Below, in pieces: positions 18,243-27,783 of a stretch of 64,000 nucleotides of DNA (within the stretch, counting starts at the first letter, position 1; each line of letters begins with the position of its first letter). A model generated the notes under the pieces. It saw only the letters and a list, made by a program, of their open reading frames with translations. It was not told the origin of the DNA and ran no database searches. Source of the stretch: Oceanobacillus luteolus (GTDB lineage: Bacteria > Bacillota > Bacilli > Bacillales > Amphibacillaceae); contig NZ_JAMBON010000003.1 in NCBI RefSeq assembly GCF_023715655.1, forward strand, positions 96,200 through 160,199. The letters run 5' to 3'. A program made the translations under genes and the position numbers.

Positions 18243-19559
18243 ATGGAATGGGTAGTTGTTGTGTCTGTACTTGTTTTGACCATTCTAAGCTTGTTACGGT
18301 TGAACGTTATATTGGCAATCATTGCTGCTGCGATTGTTGCTGGATTAATGTCTGGGCTGTCATTCGGTGATTCCATCAATCTGTTAGTAAGTGGAATGGG
18401 TGGCCAGGCAAATACAGCTTTAAGTTATATTTTACTCGGAGCCTTTGCTATTTCTATTAGCTATACTGGAATTGTCGGTTTTCTAGTTGATTTTCTAATC
18501 AAGAAATTAGGTGGCCGACGAACAACGATTGTTCTTGTTATTGCTGGGATTGCTTGTTTATCGCAAAATGCGATTCCTGTGCATATAGCATTTATACCTA
18601 TTTTGATACCACCGTTATTAAAGTTGTTTAATTCCATGCGAATTGACCGCCGTGCAGTTGCTTCGGCATTAACTTTTGGACTGAAGGCACCGTATGTGAT
18701 GTTGCCACTTGGATTTGGGTTCATCTACCACGGTATCATAGTAGATGGCTTAGCGGAAAATGGCATTGAATTGTCTGTATGGGATACAGCGCTTGCCATG
18801 TTGATGCCAGGACTGGGAATGGTAGTCGGACTGTTGGTTGCTGTTTTTATCACTTACCGGAAAGAACGCGATCCGATTATCGGTTCAGGTGGAAGTGGTA
18901 CGATTAAAGTTCGTGAAGAAGCAGAGGTTGACTTGACCTTTAATTCCAAACACTTGTTAACCTTGGTAGCTATTGTTGGTGCGTTGATTGTACAAATTAT
19001 ATCCGAAAACTTAATCCTTGGTGCTTTAACAGGTCTCGTCCTCATGCTTGCATTTTTTGTAATTCCTTACAAATCATTGGATAAAGTGATGGCAGACGGT
19101 ATCGGTTTAATGGGTGCCATTGCTTTCATTATGCTTGTTGCCTCAGGATATGGTAATGTATTACGTGAAACTGGAGCGGTTGATGCGTTGGTGGAGGCCT
19201 CTGCAGGTTTTATCGGAGATAGCAATCAGGCAGTTATAGCATTTATACTATTAATAGTCGGATTGCTTATTACAATGGGGATTGGTTCTTCATTTGGAAC
19301 CGTACCGATTATTGTTGCACTATATGTTCCAATTTGTGTTGCAGCTGGATTTTCACCAATGGCGATTGCTTGCTTAATCGGTACAGCGGGTGCATTAGGT
19401 GATGCTGGTTCACCGGCTTCGGACAGTACATTAGGTCCGACATCTGGCTTAAATGCTGATGGTAATCATAACCATATTTGGGATACAGTAGTACCTTCAT
19501 TTATCCATTATAATATTCCACTCATTATCTTTGGTTGGATTGCAGCACTTATTTTATAA
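18243..19559 (+). CDS. YuiF-like Na+/H+ antiporter-family transporter
   Basis: A polytopic membrane protein of 438 residues with about eleven hydrophobic segments. The conserved parts include the N-terminal Na_H_antiport_N-like region (RLNVILAIIAAAIVAGL), the re-entrant stretch SQNAIPVHIAFIPILIPP and the C-terminal GTAGALGDAGSPASDSTLGP motif. It resembles B. subtilis YuiF, placed in the NhaC-like antiporter group. Amino-acid export has also been proposed for related proteins, so the ion specificity is uncertain. The ATG follows AAGGGGGAACT. A strong terminator is downstream. Confidence 0.82.
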   Translation: MEWVVVVSVLVLTILSLLRLNVILAIIAAAIVAGLMSGLSFGDSINLLVSGMGGQANTALSYILLGAFAISISYTGIVGFLVDFLIKKLGGRRTTIVLVIAGIACLSQNAIPVHIAFIPILIPPLLKLFNSMRIDRRAVASALTFGLKAPYVMLPLGFGFIYHGIIVDGLAENGIELSVWDTALAMLMPGLGMVVGLLVAVFITYRKERDPIIGSGGSGTIKVREEAEVDLTFNSKHLLTLVAIVGALIVQIISENLILGALTGLVLMLAFFVIPYKSLDKVMADGIGLMGAIAFIMLVASGYGNVLRETGAVDALVEASAGFIGDSNQAVIAFILLIVGLLITMGIGSSFGTVPIIVALYVPICVAAGFSPMAIACLIGTAGALGDAGSPASDSTLGPTSGLNADGNHNHIWDTVVPSFIHYNIPLIIFGWIAALIL

Positions 19560-19568
19560 AACAATTAC

Positions 19569-19610
19569 ATCACTTAGGCTTCGGAGACGTTAGCCTAGGT
19601 GATTTTTTTC
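19569..19610 (+). terminator. Terminator
   Basis: A 12-bp stem (19569-19580 with 19592-19603) followed by seven T residues. Confidence 0.88.
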
Positions 19611-19678
19611 GTTTGCGTTCTTTGTGCTTGGAATAGATTTCATTTGCCCGGTTAAGCTATGGAAAAAGGATGTTGATG

Positions 19679-20464
19679 ATGAAACATTTTGTAGTAGGAA
19701 GTCTTATACTCCTTACCTTCTTCTTGTTCCATGTTGATGTGGATGCAAGAGGCTTTGGCTGGGGTTATAAAAAAAGCACAAATGGTGAAGTTCCTGATAT
19801 CGGTACGTATGATGAGTTGTTGGAACGTTTTGGTGCCTATTATGCCGACAAATCCGGAGAGAAGAATATTTATTTGACGTTTGATAATGGTTATGAAGAA
19901 GGATATACACCGATGATATTAGATGTTCTCAAAAAAGAAAAAGCACCTGCCACTTTTTTTGTGACCGGACATTATGTGGAATCTGAGCCAGAATTGGTTA
20001 AGCGGATGGTGGATGAAGGACATATTATCGGCAACCATTCTTATCATCATCCAGATTTTTCGATCCTGACAAAGGAAGCGATGAAAAAGGAATTGGAAGA
20101 CCTTGCGAAAAAGGTTAGTGAGGTGTCAGACCAGAAGGATTTGAAATACCTCAGGCCTCCGCGAGGAATATTTAATGAGCAGACATTGAAATGGTCAAAG
20201 GAATTAGGATATGTCCATATATTTTGGTCGCTGGCATTCAAGGACTGGGAAACAGCCAATCAAAAAGGTTGGCGCTATGCTTATGAAGAAGTGATGAAGC
20301 AAGTCCATCCAGGCGCAATTGTTTTGCTGCATACTGTTTCAAAGGATAATGCAGAAGCACTGGAGGCCATCATCAAGGATTTAAAAGCAGAGGGTTATCA
20401 ATTTAAAAGCTTGGATGAGTTAGTTCTGAGAGATTACATGCCACAGGTGATTTATGGGTATTGA
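19679..20464 (+). CDS. pdaA: PdaA, muramic-delta-lactam-forming peptidoglycan deacetylase
   Basis: An exported polysaccharide deacetylase (about 261 residues) needed to form muramic lactam in spore cortex and hence for germination. After a signal peptide (1-22) comes the NodB domain: motif 1 TFDNGYEEGYTP (Asn in place of the second Asp, as in B. subtilis PdaA), motif 2 HSYHH in IGNHSYHHPDF, motif 3 LRPPRG, then FWSLAFKDW and LLHTVSKDNAEAL. The start at 19679 or 19676 gives proper spacing from AAAAGGA; 19670 is too close. Its original terminator is now split by an IS1182-type insertion. Confidence 0.9.
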   Translation: MKHFVVGSLILLTFFLFHVDVDARGFGWGYKKSTNGEVPDIGTYDELLERFGAYYADKSGEKNIYLTFDNGYEEGYTPMILDVLKKEKAPATFFVTGHYVESEPELVKRMVDEGHIIGNHSYHHPDFSILTKEAMKKELEDLAKKVSEVSDQKDLKYLRPPRGIFNEQTLKWSKELGYVHIFWSLAFKDWETANQKGWRYAYEEVMKQVHPGAIVLLHTVSKDNAEALEAIIKDLKAEGYQFKSLDELVLRDYMPQVIYGY

Positions 20465-20466
20465 AA

Positions 20467-20486
20467 AGAGTAGAGAAATCTACTCT
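20467..20486. repeat. Left copy of the 20-bp direct repeat flanking the IS
   Basis: This 20-base segment is a hairpin (7-bp stem, GAAA loop). It recurs exactly at 22061-22080 on the other side of the IS. It is the stem-loop of the former pdaA terminator, here lacking its T-tract. Confidence 0.85.
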
Positions 20487-20487
20487 C

Positions 20488-20530
20488 AGCTTGTAGAGAA
20501 AGTAGGTGTTTTTTCTCTGCAAGCTTTTTA
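20488..20530 (+). terminator. Terminator-like hairpin at the left IS end
   Basis: A stem with one mismatch (20488-20501 with 20512-20525) followed by TTTTATTTT. It may replace the pdaA terminator destroyed by the insertion and shield the transposase gene from read-through. Confidence 0.6.
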
Positions 20531-20590
20531 TTTTGGTTAAAGTGATATATTTTCTGGTGATTTTTACAATGAAAATAGACTCCCATCCAC

Positions 20591-21952
20591 CTATCCTAAT
20601 CTGGATAGGTGGATGGCAATCTTCTTCATGTTCTGGCACGCTGCAGTGAGTAATACTTGCTCACTTGCATTGTGCAATCCCCTCAACCTGCAATAGCGAA
20701 GCCCATGCAGTTCTTTTGAATCTGCGAAGCTTCGCTCAACCTTTTCCTTTCTGTATTTATAAAGCATCTTTCCTGATGAAGATAGACGGTTTTCTCGTAC
20801 CTTTTCTTTATGTTCTTCCCAAACATGGCGAGTTACTACTTTTTGATGATTTTTTGACCTGGTACATTCTTTTAATAGTGGGCAACCTACACATTGTTTA
20901 GGATTGGATTTATACTCTCTATAGCCATCTCTACTTGTGGTCGAATAGGCTAAAGTTTGTCCGTTCGGACAAATATAAATATCTTGTTCTTTATCATATT
21001 TAAACTTCCATTTTGGAAATAATCCTTTCGTCGGATGATATCTACGGTAAGCGATAACTCCAAATATGTCTCTATCTGATAATCCTTTGCATATTGGGTT
21101 AGTCAAGTAACCTGAGTCTAAGGCAACCGCTTCTACTTTTAAATCAAATCTGTTTATTTGTCGATCCAATCGTTCTAAGTAAGGGACGGAATCATGAACG
21201 TTTCCTGGAGTGACATAAGCATCTGTAATAATATTAAATTTCATGTCTGTCGTACGATGATCGAGGTAACAGAACATTTCTTGTTTATTGTCACGAGACA
21301 TAAAACCACTTTCTGGATCCGTCTTACTCTTACGGATTGTTTTTGTGTCCTTCACTTCCTCCCTGTCCGTTAGTGGTTTTTTTCCGTGTTGCTTCCGATC
21401 TTCTTCAATAGCTTGATTTAATTCTTCTACGTAATCTCGAACCTCTACCTCCACTTCTTCTCTCGTGAATTTATGTTTATTGGCGTTAGCCTTTAGATGG
21501 GTGGAGTCCGTAAACAAAACCCTCCCACCAACCATTTGGTGGTTAATAGCTTGGAGAACAATTTCATCAAAAATATCTTGAAATATGTTCGTGTCTTTAA
21601 ATCGCGTACGGCGATTCCAACTAATCGTGGAGTGGTGTGGAACAGGATCAGAAATTTTTAAACCAAGAAACCAACGATACGCTAGATTCATTTGAATTTC
21701 CTTCTCCAGTTGACGCTCGGAACGAATCCCATAAAAATAACCAATAAACATCATTTTGAATAAGACGAGGGGATCTAAAGAAGGTCGACCATTATCCTCA
21801 CTATAATAAGGTCTTACTTTATCTATAATGAAAGAGAAATCAATGTATTTATCAATTTTTCGTAGTAAGTGATCTTGTGGTACTAAGTCTTCCAGACAGA
21901 CAAACTCAACTTCATTTTGAGTATTACTTCTTGTATGAAACAACCTAATCAC
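20591..21952 (-). CDS. IS1182-family DDE transposase
   Basis: An apparently intact transposase of 453 residues. The N-terminal DUF772-type domain ([39 protein letters not shown]) is followed by a DDE catalytic domain: [14 protein letters not shown] carries the first Asp and [10 protein letters not shown] the second. A C-terminal zinc-ribbon-like [10 protein letters not shown] segment and [19 protein letters not shown] with the Glu region complete it. The ATG is at 21952. No frameshift or stop is visible, so the element could still be mobile. Confidence 0.92.
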   Translation of the reverse strand: MIRLFHTRSNTQNEVEFVCLEDLVPQDHLLRKIDKYIDFSFIIDKVRPYYSEDNGRPSLDPLVLFKMMFIGYFYGIRSERQLEKEIQMNLAYRWFLGLKISDPVPHHSTISWNRRTRFKDTNIFQDIFDEIVLQAINHQMVGGRVLFTDSTHLKANANKHKFTREEVEVEVRDYVEELNQAIEEDRKQHGKKPLTDREEVKDTKTIRKSKTDPESGFMSRDNKQEMFCYLDHRTTDMKFNIITDAYVTPGNVHDSVPYLERLDRQINRFDLKVEAVALDSGYLTNPICKGLSDRDIFGVIAYRRYHPTKGLFPKWKFKYDKEQDIYICPNGQTLAYSTTSRDGYREYKSNPKQCVGCPLLKECTRSKNHQKVVTRHVWEEHKEKVRENRLSSSGKMLYKYRKEKVERSFADSKELHGLRYCRLRGLHNASEQVLLTAACQNMKKIAIHLSRLG

Positions 21953-22060
21953 CGCCTATTTTTATTACTAATATTATACCAAATTAGGCAATAGAGTTGT
22001 TTTATTATTTTGATAAATAAAAAGAAATAAATAGGCTGTCGAGGGTTTCTCGACAGCCTG

Positions 22061-22092
22061 AGAGTAGAGAAATCTACTCTTTTTTTATTTCT
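22061..22092 (+). terminator. Right copy of the 20-bp repeat with the original pdaA T-tract
   Basis: The 20-bp hairpin (22061-22080) followed by TTTTTTT is the remaining functional half of the ancestral pdaA terminator, displaced 1.6 kb from its gene by the IS. Confidence 0.75.
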
Positions 22093-22183
22093 TACTTCAT
22101 ACTAGTACTTGGTACTAAAAAACTATGTAATAATTTCTGATTTTTTGTTATAATGGGGAAAATAAATAGAAAGTGGTGAAGGG

Positions 22184-23767
22184 ATGATGAAGAGAGAGGA
22201 TTTAATCGCACCGACGAAGTACAATATTGCGATGGAAGTGGAGAAGTTTGCCAACGATAAAAATAAAAAGGCATTAATTTGGTTGGACGAAAATGACAAC
22301 AAAAAAGAAATCACTTATCAGGCATTATTACGGAACGTAAATAAAGTCGGGAATGTATTCTTGAATAGCGGACTAGAGAAAGGTGACAAAATCATCATCA
22401 TCATGCCGCGCTTAATTGAAACTTATGAAGTTTATCTTGCTGCATTAAAAACGGGGATCATTATTATACCTAGCTCTGAGATGTTAAAAGCTAATGACTT
22501 GGAATATCGGATCAATCATGGAGAAGTAAGTGCAGTTGTGGCATTCCATGAATTTACCGAAGAAGTGAGTAAAGTATCAAACTTCGAACAGCTGAAAAAG
22601 TTTGTGGTCGGACAAGCAGTAGACGGCTGGGAATTTTTAGATGAGGCTAAATCATATGCTACAGAAGAATTGGAAATGGTCGATACATCAAAAGATGATA
22701 TTGCATTTTTACCGTATACGTCCGGCACAACGGGGAATCCAAAGGGGGTCGTCCATACCCACGCTTGGGGATATGCCCACTTAAAAACTGCTCCTGAAAA
22801 TTGGCTTGGAGTGGAAGAGGACGATTTAGTTTGGGCCACAGCCGGTCCAGGTTGGCAAAAATGGATTTGGAGCCCATTTCTATCGGTGTTGGGGTCGGGT
22901 GCCACAGGCTTTATTTATAGTGGAAGATTTGATCCAGAAAAATACTTACAACTCTTAGACGAACATGAGATTAATACACTTTGTTGTACACCAACGGAAT
23001 ATCGCCTGATGGCCAAGGTTGAGCATTTGGAAGATTATAAGCTCACTAACCTGAAAAGTGCTGTATCTGCAGGTGAACCGCTCAACGTGGAAGTGATCAA
23101 TATATTCCGTAAGTATTTCGATATTACTGTACGAGACGGTTACGGACAAACCGAAAACACCTTGTTACTTGGAATAACAAAGGATATGGAAGTGAAACCA
23201 GGATCAATGGGTAAACCGACTCCAGGCAATGCGGTGGAAATTATCGATGAAGATGGGAACCCAGTTGCAGTAAATGAAATTGGGGATATTGCTCTTCCAC
23301 TTGATAGTCCTGCGTTATTCCGTGAATATTATAAGGATAAGGAGCGGACGAAAGCCTCTCGCCGTGGCTCCTATTATATTACGGGGGACCAAGCACGCAA
23401 GGATGAGGATGGCTACTTCTGGTTTGAAGGCCGTAGAGACGACATTATTATTAGCTCAGGTTACACGATTGGGCCATTTGAAGTGGAAGACGCCCTCGTT
23501 AAGCATCCATACGTTCAAGAATGTGCAGTTGTAGCAAGTCCACATGAAGAACGAGGCAGTATAGTCAAAGCATTTGTCGTCTTGAAACAAAATGTCGATA
23601 AAAATGACCCTAACTTGATTAAACAGTTGCAGGATCATGTTAAAGAACAAACTGCACCATATAAATATCCGAGAGAAATTGAATTTATAGACCATTTACC
23701 AAAAACGACTTCTGGTAAAATTAGAAGAATCGAATTGCGTCAGCGTGAGTTGCAGAAAAATAAATAA
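22184..23767 (+). CDS. Acyl-CoA synthetase (AMP-forming), MbcS/YtcI-like
   Basis: An ANL-superfamily ligase of 527 residues that adenylates a carboxylic acid and transfers it to CoA. It shows the P-loop YTSGTTGNPKGVVHTH (about 177-192), GYGQTEN, TGDQARKDEDGYFWFEGRRDD, and the C-terminal catalytic Lys in TTSGKIRRIE. The closest type is the medium- or branched-chain acyl-CoA synthetase group (MbcS, B. subtilis YtcI) rather than acetyl-CoA synthetase. The substrate is not certain. ATG 22184 or 22187 follows GTGAAGGG. A strong terminator is directly downstream. Confidence 0.85.
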   Translation: MMKREDLIAPTKYNIAMEVEKFANDKNKKALIWLDENDNKKEITYQALLRNVNKVGNVFLNSGLEKGDKIIIIMPRLIETYEVYLAALKTGIIIIPSSEMLKANDLEYRINHGEVSAVVAFHEFTEEVSKVSNFEQLKKFVVGQAVDGWEFLDEAKSYATEELEMVDTSKDDIAFLPYTSGTTGNPKGVVHTHAWGYAHLKTAPENWLGVEEDDLVWATAGPGWQKWIWSPFLSVLGSGATGFIYSGRFDPEKYLQLLDEHEINTLCCTPTEYRLMAKVEHLEDYKLTNLKSAVSAGEPLNVEVINIFRKYFDITVRDGYGQTENTLLLGITKDMEVKPGSMGKPTPGNAVEIIDEDGNPVAVNEIGDIALPLDSPALFREYYKDKERTKASRRGSYYITGDQARKDEDGYFWFEGRRDDIIISSGYTIGPFEVEDALVKHPYVQECAVVASPHEERGSIVKAFVVLKQNVDKNDPNLIKQLQDHVKEQTAPYKYPREIEFIDHLPKTTSGKIRRIELRQRELQKNK

Positions 23768-23770
23768 AGG

Positions 23771-23811
23771 AAAAGCCGCTTATGTATGATAGACATAAGC
23801 GGCTTTTTTGT
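23771..23811 (+). terminator. Terminator of the acyl-CoA synthetase gene
   Basis: A 14-bp perfect stem containing AAGCCGCTTATGT and its complement, followed by a T-run. Confidence 0.88.
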
Positions 23812-23867
23812 TTTTATATCTTATTCTTTGGGTATCCTAATAATAGAAAAACTTGAAGTGAGGGATT

Positions 23868-24047
23868 ATGATGGATTCAAAAGACCGTATCAAACAGTTG
23901 ATAAACGAGTTGACAGAGGAAGAAGCTGTAAGAGTCCTAAATTTCGCGTCGGAAGTAAAGGAAGCTAAAGAGAAAGAGATTGAGGAAGTTGCCCCTGTAG
24001 CATTTTGGGATAATGACGATAAAGTATGGAACGAAATCAGCAGATGA
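23868..24047 (+). CDS. Small acidic helical protein, unknown
   Basis: A 59-residue protein (MMDSKDRIKQLINEL...) missed by length cut-offs. It has a good ribosome site (GAAGTGAGGG), a heptad-like amphipathic helix (about 5-40) and an acidic Trp-containing tail ending WNEISR. The LINELTEEEA pattern resembles the helical part of DUF2281-like small proteins, but no toxin partner is adjacent and I do not assign a function. The stop codon lies inside the left arm of its own terminator, so the gene is a tight monocistronic unit. Confidence 0.65.
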   Translation: MMDSKDRIKQLINELTEEEAVRVLNFASEVKEAKEKEIEEVAPVAFWDNDDKVWNEISR

Positions 24048-24070
24048 AAGTAAAGCATTCATCTGCTTTT
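24040..24070 (+). terminator. Terminator overlapping the small gene's stop
   Basis: A 9-bp stem (24040-24048 with 24058-24066), then TTTTTG. Confidence 0.75.
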
Positions 24071-24125
24071 TGTTGCGTTATCACGGCATTTGCCTAAAAT
24101 AATTTAAAAAATCTAGGTAAAAGAC

Positions 24126-24154
24126 TTGAAAGTCAAAGATAGTCAGAGTATAAT
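24126..24154 (+). promoter_or_regulatory. Sigma-A promoter of clpE
   Basis: TTGAAA (24126-24131) and a perfect TATAAT (24149-24154), 17 bases apart, 63 bases before the clpE start. Confidence 0.85.
24131..24147 (+). promoter_or_regulatory. CtsR operator 1
   Basis: AGTCAAA-GAT-AGTCAGA matches the CtsR direct-repeat consensus (RGTCAAA NAN RGTCAAA) with one change. It lies between the -35 and -10 of clpE. Confidence 0.85.
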
Positions 24155-24162
24155 AAAATTAA

Positions 24163-24179
24163 AGTCAAAGATAGTCAAA
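24163..24179 (+). promoter_or_regulatory. CtsR operator 2
   Basis: AGTCAAA-GAT-AGTCAAA is a full match to the CtsR direct-repeat consensus. It lies just after the -10, exactly 32 bases (about three helical turns) from operator 1. Confidence 0.9.
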
Positions 24180-24216
24180 GTCAAATTGATAAATAAATAT
24201 CAAGGAGGAATGTAAG

Positions 24217-26355
24217 ATGAAATGTCAACATTGTGGTGAAAATAATGCGACCATTAATGCAGCAGTACATGTAAATGGTCAGCGGATGGAAATGCATCTT
24301 TGTAACTCCTGTTTAAATGAAATACAAAATAATATGATGAATCATGCGAATGATTTCTTTTCTAACTTTAATCAAGGATCAACTCCTTTTGAAAATAATC
24401 AATTCTTCCAACAAGGAGGCTCTGGCCGCCAAGCTGGAACCCGTACGAAGCAACGTGCAAACAAAGGCAAGGGATTGCTTGACCAATTAGGAAAGAACTT
24501 AACAGATTCTGCTCGAGCAGGAGAAATCGATCCGATTATTGGACGAGATCAAGAAATTAAAAGAGTAATTGAAACATTAAATAGAAGAAGTAAAAATAAC
24601 CCAGTACTCATTGGGGAACCTGGTGTAGGTAAAACTGCAATCGCAGAAGGATTGGCACTTAAAATTGTCGAAGGTTCTGTACCATCAAAATTGCTTTCTA
24701 AAGAAGTGTATTTACTGGATGTAGCATCGTTAGTTGCTAACACAGGAATCCGAGGTCAGTTCGAGGAACGTATGAAAAAGCTGATCGCAGAGCTTCAGGA
24801 AAGAAAAGATGTCATCCTATTCATTGATGAGATCCATTTAATTGTCGGTGCTGGATCTACAGAAGGTTCTCAGATGGATGCAGGAAATATTTTAAAACCT
24901 GCACTTGCACGTGGTGAATTGCAATTGATCGGTGCTACGACTTTAAAAGAATATCGACAAATTGAAAAAGACCCAGCATTGGAACGCCGTCTACAACCAA
25001 TTACTGTGAAAGAGCCGACAATTGAGCATACAATTGAGATTTTAAACGGTATTAAAGATCGCTACGAGCAATTCCATGAAGTGAACTATTCGGATGAAGT
25101 GGTTGAGTCGTTTGTAACATTATCAAATCGTTATATCCAAGATCGCTTCTTGCCTGATAAGGCGATAGACTTGATGGATGAGGTAGGATCACGCCTTAAC
25201 TTGAAGAATTCACAACAAGATTCAACATCGCTTAAGAATCGACTAGATGAGATTGTGAAAGAAAAGCAGGAAGCTGCTGAACGTGAAGATTATGAACTTG
25301 CAGCAAATCTTCGTTACCAAGAAATTCAACTGCAAAAACAATTGGAAAAAGCGGATGACAGTGAAAAAGTGACGGATGTCTCTGTTCATGATGTTGAATT
25401 GATTGTTGAAGAAAAAACTGGTATTCCAGTAACGAAAATGCAAGCTGAAGAACAAAAACAAATGAAGAACTTAGCCGAAAACTTACGCGGTAAAGTTATT
25501 GGACAAGATGAAGCCGTTGATAAAGTTGCAAAAGCAATCCGCCGTAGCCGTGCAGGATTGAAGTCAAAAGAACGACCAATCGGTTCTTTCTTATTCGTCG
25601 GTCCAACTGGAGTTGGTAAAACGGAACTGACTAAAGTACTTGCAGAAGAATTATTCGGTAAACGTGATGCATATGTACGCCTCGATATGAGTGAATATAT
25701 GGAGAAACATTCTGTATCTAAAATTATTGGTTCTCCTCCGGGATATGTTGGTCATGAAGAGGCTGGCCAATTAACCGAGAAAATACGCCGAAACCCATAC
25801 TCCATCATCTTATTGGATGAAATTGAAAAAGCTCATCCTGATGTACAGAACATGTTCCTGCAAATTATGGAAGACGGTCATTTGACCGACTCACAGGGAA
25901 GAACAGTAAGCTTTAAAGAGTCTGTCATCATTATGACAAGTAACGCAGGAACGGGTACGAAGCGTGTGAATGTCGGTTTCAGTCAAACCCATGATGCTGT
26001 TTCAACACTAGAGAATTTAAGTGACTATTTCAAACCAGAGTTCTTAAACCGCTTTGATGCCATTGTAGAATTTAATGAGTTATCAAAAGAAAATCTATTG
26101 ACTATCGTAGACTTGATGCTTAATGAACTACAAGAAGCTATCGAAGAAAATGATATTGAAATCATGATCACAGACGCTGCTAAACAACGACTAGTTGACC
26201 TTGGATATGATCCGCGCTTTGGTGCAAGACCATTACGCCGGGTAATCCAAGATAAAATCGAGGACCAGCTCACAGATCTAATTCTTGAGTCAGACTCTGT
26301 TGAGAAAGTCCAAGTAGACGTCGAAGAAGAAGAGATTGTTGTTAAACAAGTTTAA
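24217..26355 (+). CDS. clpE: ClpE, AAA+ unfoldase of the Clp protease
   Basis: An ATP-dependent unfoldase of 712 residues that works with ClpP on damaged proteins. The N-terminal zinc finger that marks ClpE is intact (Cys 3, 6, 29 and 32). It is followed by the first AAA+ module (GEPGVGKT, then LFIDEIH), a UVR-like coiled segment ([21 protein letters not shown]) and the second AAA+ module (GPTGVGKT, then [11 protein letters not shown]). The C-terminal D2-small domain includes [10 protein letters not shown]. Length matches B. subtilis ClpE. It is monocistronic, with two CtsR operators over its promoter, so heat-shock control by CtsR is strongly indicated. Confidence 0.97.
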   Translation: MKCQHCGENNATINAAVHVNGQRMEMHLCNSCLNEIQNNMMNHANDFFSNFNQGSTPFENNQFFQQGGSGRQAGTRTKQRANKGKGLLDQLGKNLTDSARAGEIDPIIGRDQEIKRVIETLNRRSKNNPVLIGEPGVGKTAIAEGLALKIVEGSVPSKLLSKEVYLLDVASLVANTGIRGQFEERMKKLIAELQERKDVILFIDEIHLIVGAGSTEGSQMDAGNILKPALARGELQLIGATTLKEYRQIEKDPALERRLQPITVKEPTIEHTIEILNGIKDRYEQFHEVNYSDEVVESFVTLSNRYIQDRFLPDKAIDLMDEVGSRLNLKNSQQDSTSLKNRLDEIVKEKQEAAEREDYELAANLRYQEIQLQKQLEKADDSEKVTDVSVHDVELIVEEKTGIPVTKMQAEEQKQMKNLAENLRGKVIGQDEAVDKVAKAIRRSRAGLKSKERPIGSFLFVGPTGVGKTELTKVLAEELFGKRDAYVRLDMSEYMEKHSVSKIIGSPPGYVGHEEAGQLTEKIRRNPYSIILLDEIEKAHPDVQNMFLQIMEDGHLTDSQGRTVSFKESVIIMTSNAGTGTKRVNVGFSQTHDAVSTLENLSDYFKPEFLNRFDAIVEFNELSKENLLTIVDLMLNELQEAIEENDIEIMITDAAKQRLVDLGYDPRFGARPLRRVIQDKIEDQLTDLILESDSVEKVQVDVEEEEIVVKQV

Positions 26356-26360
26356 ATCAT

Positions 26361-26394
26361 AAACCGTCTGCAATATTGCAGACGGTTTTTTTTA
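26361..26394 (+). terminator. Terminator of clpE
   Basis: A 12-bp GC-containing stem with a short loop and an eight-T tail. Confidence 0.9.
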
Positions 26395-26448
26395 TGTTCA
26401 TAAGCTTAGTTTTTTCGTACAAAATATAAAGAGTGAAACTAAAACGTG

Positions 26449-26812
26449 CTTTGACTGCCTAAATGAATTGGGTTCTTTCATCATTGGTCACTCATCGGTG
26501 CTCTAACCGCCCGAATGTAATGATTTCCCTGCTCTTCGGTCACTCATCGGTGCTCTAACTGCCCGAATGTGATGAATTCCCTGCTCTTCGGCCACTCATC
26601 GGTGCTCTAACCGCCCGAATGTGATGATTTCCCTGCTCTTCAGTCACTCATCTAGGCTCTAACCGCCCGAATGTGATGAATTCCCTGCTCTTCGGTCACT
26701 CATCGGTGCTCTAACCGCCCGAATGTGATGATTTCCCTGCTCTTCAGTCACTCATTGGTGCTCTAACCGCCCGAATGTAACGAACTACTTCCTTCTCGGT
26801 CGGTCATCAGTA
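26449..26812. repeat. Tandem array, seven 52-bp units
   Basis: Units begin (CTCTAACCGCCCGAATGT or a variant) at 26449, 26501, 26553, 26605, 26657, 26709 and 26761, always exactly 52 bases apart. The first and last are degenerate and the middle five nearly identical. Inner units alternate between GATTTCC and GAATTCC forms, so there is a 104-bp higher-order repeat. No frame crosses the array, since 52 is not a multiple of three and stops recur. It occupies most of the 510-base gap between clpE and the next gene. Confidence 0.92.
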
Positions 26813-26906
26813 CGATGAAGACCTATATAAGTCCTGCTTCATCATTTTCGGTTGGTAAATGATAATCAATCATGTACATAAATACATCAAACAAAGGGTG
26901 TAACGT

Positions 26907-27773
26907 ATGAAGAAGTTAATTCAGCTACTCATAATCATTTTAATCGTCATTCCGCACGTCACCTATACTTCAGCCAGTTCTCCCATGCGTGTCCACTTTA
27001 TCGACGTTGGCCAGGGGGATAGTATGTTGATTGAAACACCTGAAGATAAGACGATTTTAATTGATGGGGGAGAGCCGAAAGAGGGGAAGCGGCTTGTAAA
27101 GTATCTAAAAAAACATGGTATAAAAACAATTGATTTGATGATAGCGACCCACCCGGATTTCGATCATATTGGTGGACTTATTGAAGTAATGAAGCATTTC
27201 CCTGTAAGTAAAGTATTGGAAAATGGAGAAATACGTCCAACTAATACGTATGCAAAGTATCGTTTGCAACTCTTTAAAGATGATATTCCAATCAAAATCG
27301 CGAAAGAGAACGAGAAAATCTCTGTAGAAGAAGAGGTCGAGCTTCATGTCCTTCATGCAGCTCAGAAGAATGCAGAGAATCCAAATGAATCGGCAATTGT
27401 CTTAAAGCTGACATATCATTCAATAGATTTCTTATTAATGAGTGATGTTGGTGCTGAGCAGGAGAAGGTGATTGCTGATAAATATAGTATTGAATCAGAA
27501 GTTTTAAAAGTAGCCCATCACGGATCAAGCTCCAGCAGCACGCTAGATTTTTTGAAACAGGCCAACCCTGAAGTTTCGATTATTACCTACAGTGTTGTAA
27601 ATGATTATGGTCATCCTGTAAAACGCGTCATCAACAATTTATTAAAACTGGAGAGTCAAATTTTTTCTACTGCAGCCTATGGCAATATTATCGTGGAAAC
27701 GGATGGAAATGATTATATTGTAGTTCCAGATATGCAACCGGTGGAAAGGCTCATTGAGCGATTAAATAAATAG
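26907..27773 (+). CDS. Secreted ComEC-like metallo-beta-lactamase-fold hydrolase
   Basis: A 288-residue protein with an N-terminal signal/membrane segment (about 4-24, ending YTSAS), so it probably acts outside the membrane. The MBL domain follows at once: VHFIDVGQGDSMLIE, then the metal motif THPDFDHIGG, later LLMSDVGAEQ and VAHHGSSSSS. This is the domain found at the C-terminus of the competence protein ComEC and in stand-alone extracellular nucleases, but substrate is not proven. The ATG follows a modest AAAGGGTG site. A weak terminator lies downstream. Confidence 0.82.
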   Translation: MKKLIQLLIIILIVIPHVTYTSASSPMRVHFIDVGQGDSMLIETPEDKTILIDGGEPKEGKRLVKYLKKHGIKTIDLMIATHPDFDHIGGLIEVMKHFPVSKVLENGEIRPTNTYAKYRLQLFKDDIPIKIAKENEKISVEEEVELHVLHAAQKNAENPNESAIVLKLTYHSIDFLLMSDVGAEQEKVIADKYSIESEVLKVAHHGSSSSSTLDFLKQANPEVSIITYSVVNDYGHPVKRVINNLLKLESQIFSTAAYGNIIVETDGNDYIVVPDMQPVERLIERLNK

Positions 27774-27783
27774 AAATAATAGA

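Larger units (their letters stand above)
20487..22060. mobile_element. IS1182-family insertion sequence
   Basis: A complete element of 1,574 bp. Its ends are imperfect inverted repeats, CAGCTTGTAGAGAAA at 20487 and the complement of the right end CAGGCTGTCGAGAAA (12 of 15 positions agree), so it starts CAG and ends CTG. It holds one transposase gene on the minus strand and is bounded by a perfect 20-bp direct repeat. Both end regions can fold into hairpins, and the left one also has a T-run. Confidence 0.88.

Noticed and set aside
20487..22060. Prophage or genomic island fragment
   Set aside because: The segment is a simple one-gene IS with clear inverted ends and a direct repeat.
26449..26812. 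CRISPR array
   Set aside because: The whole 52-bp unit repeats with no unique spacers, and no cas genes are present.
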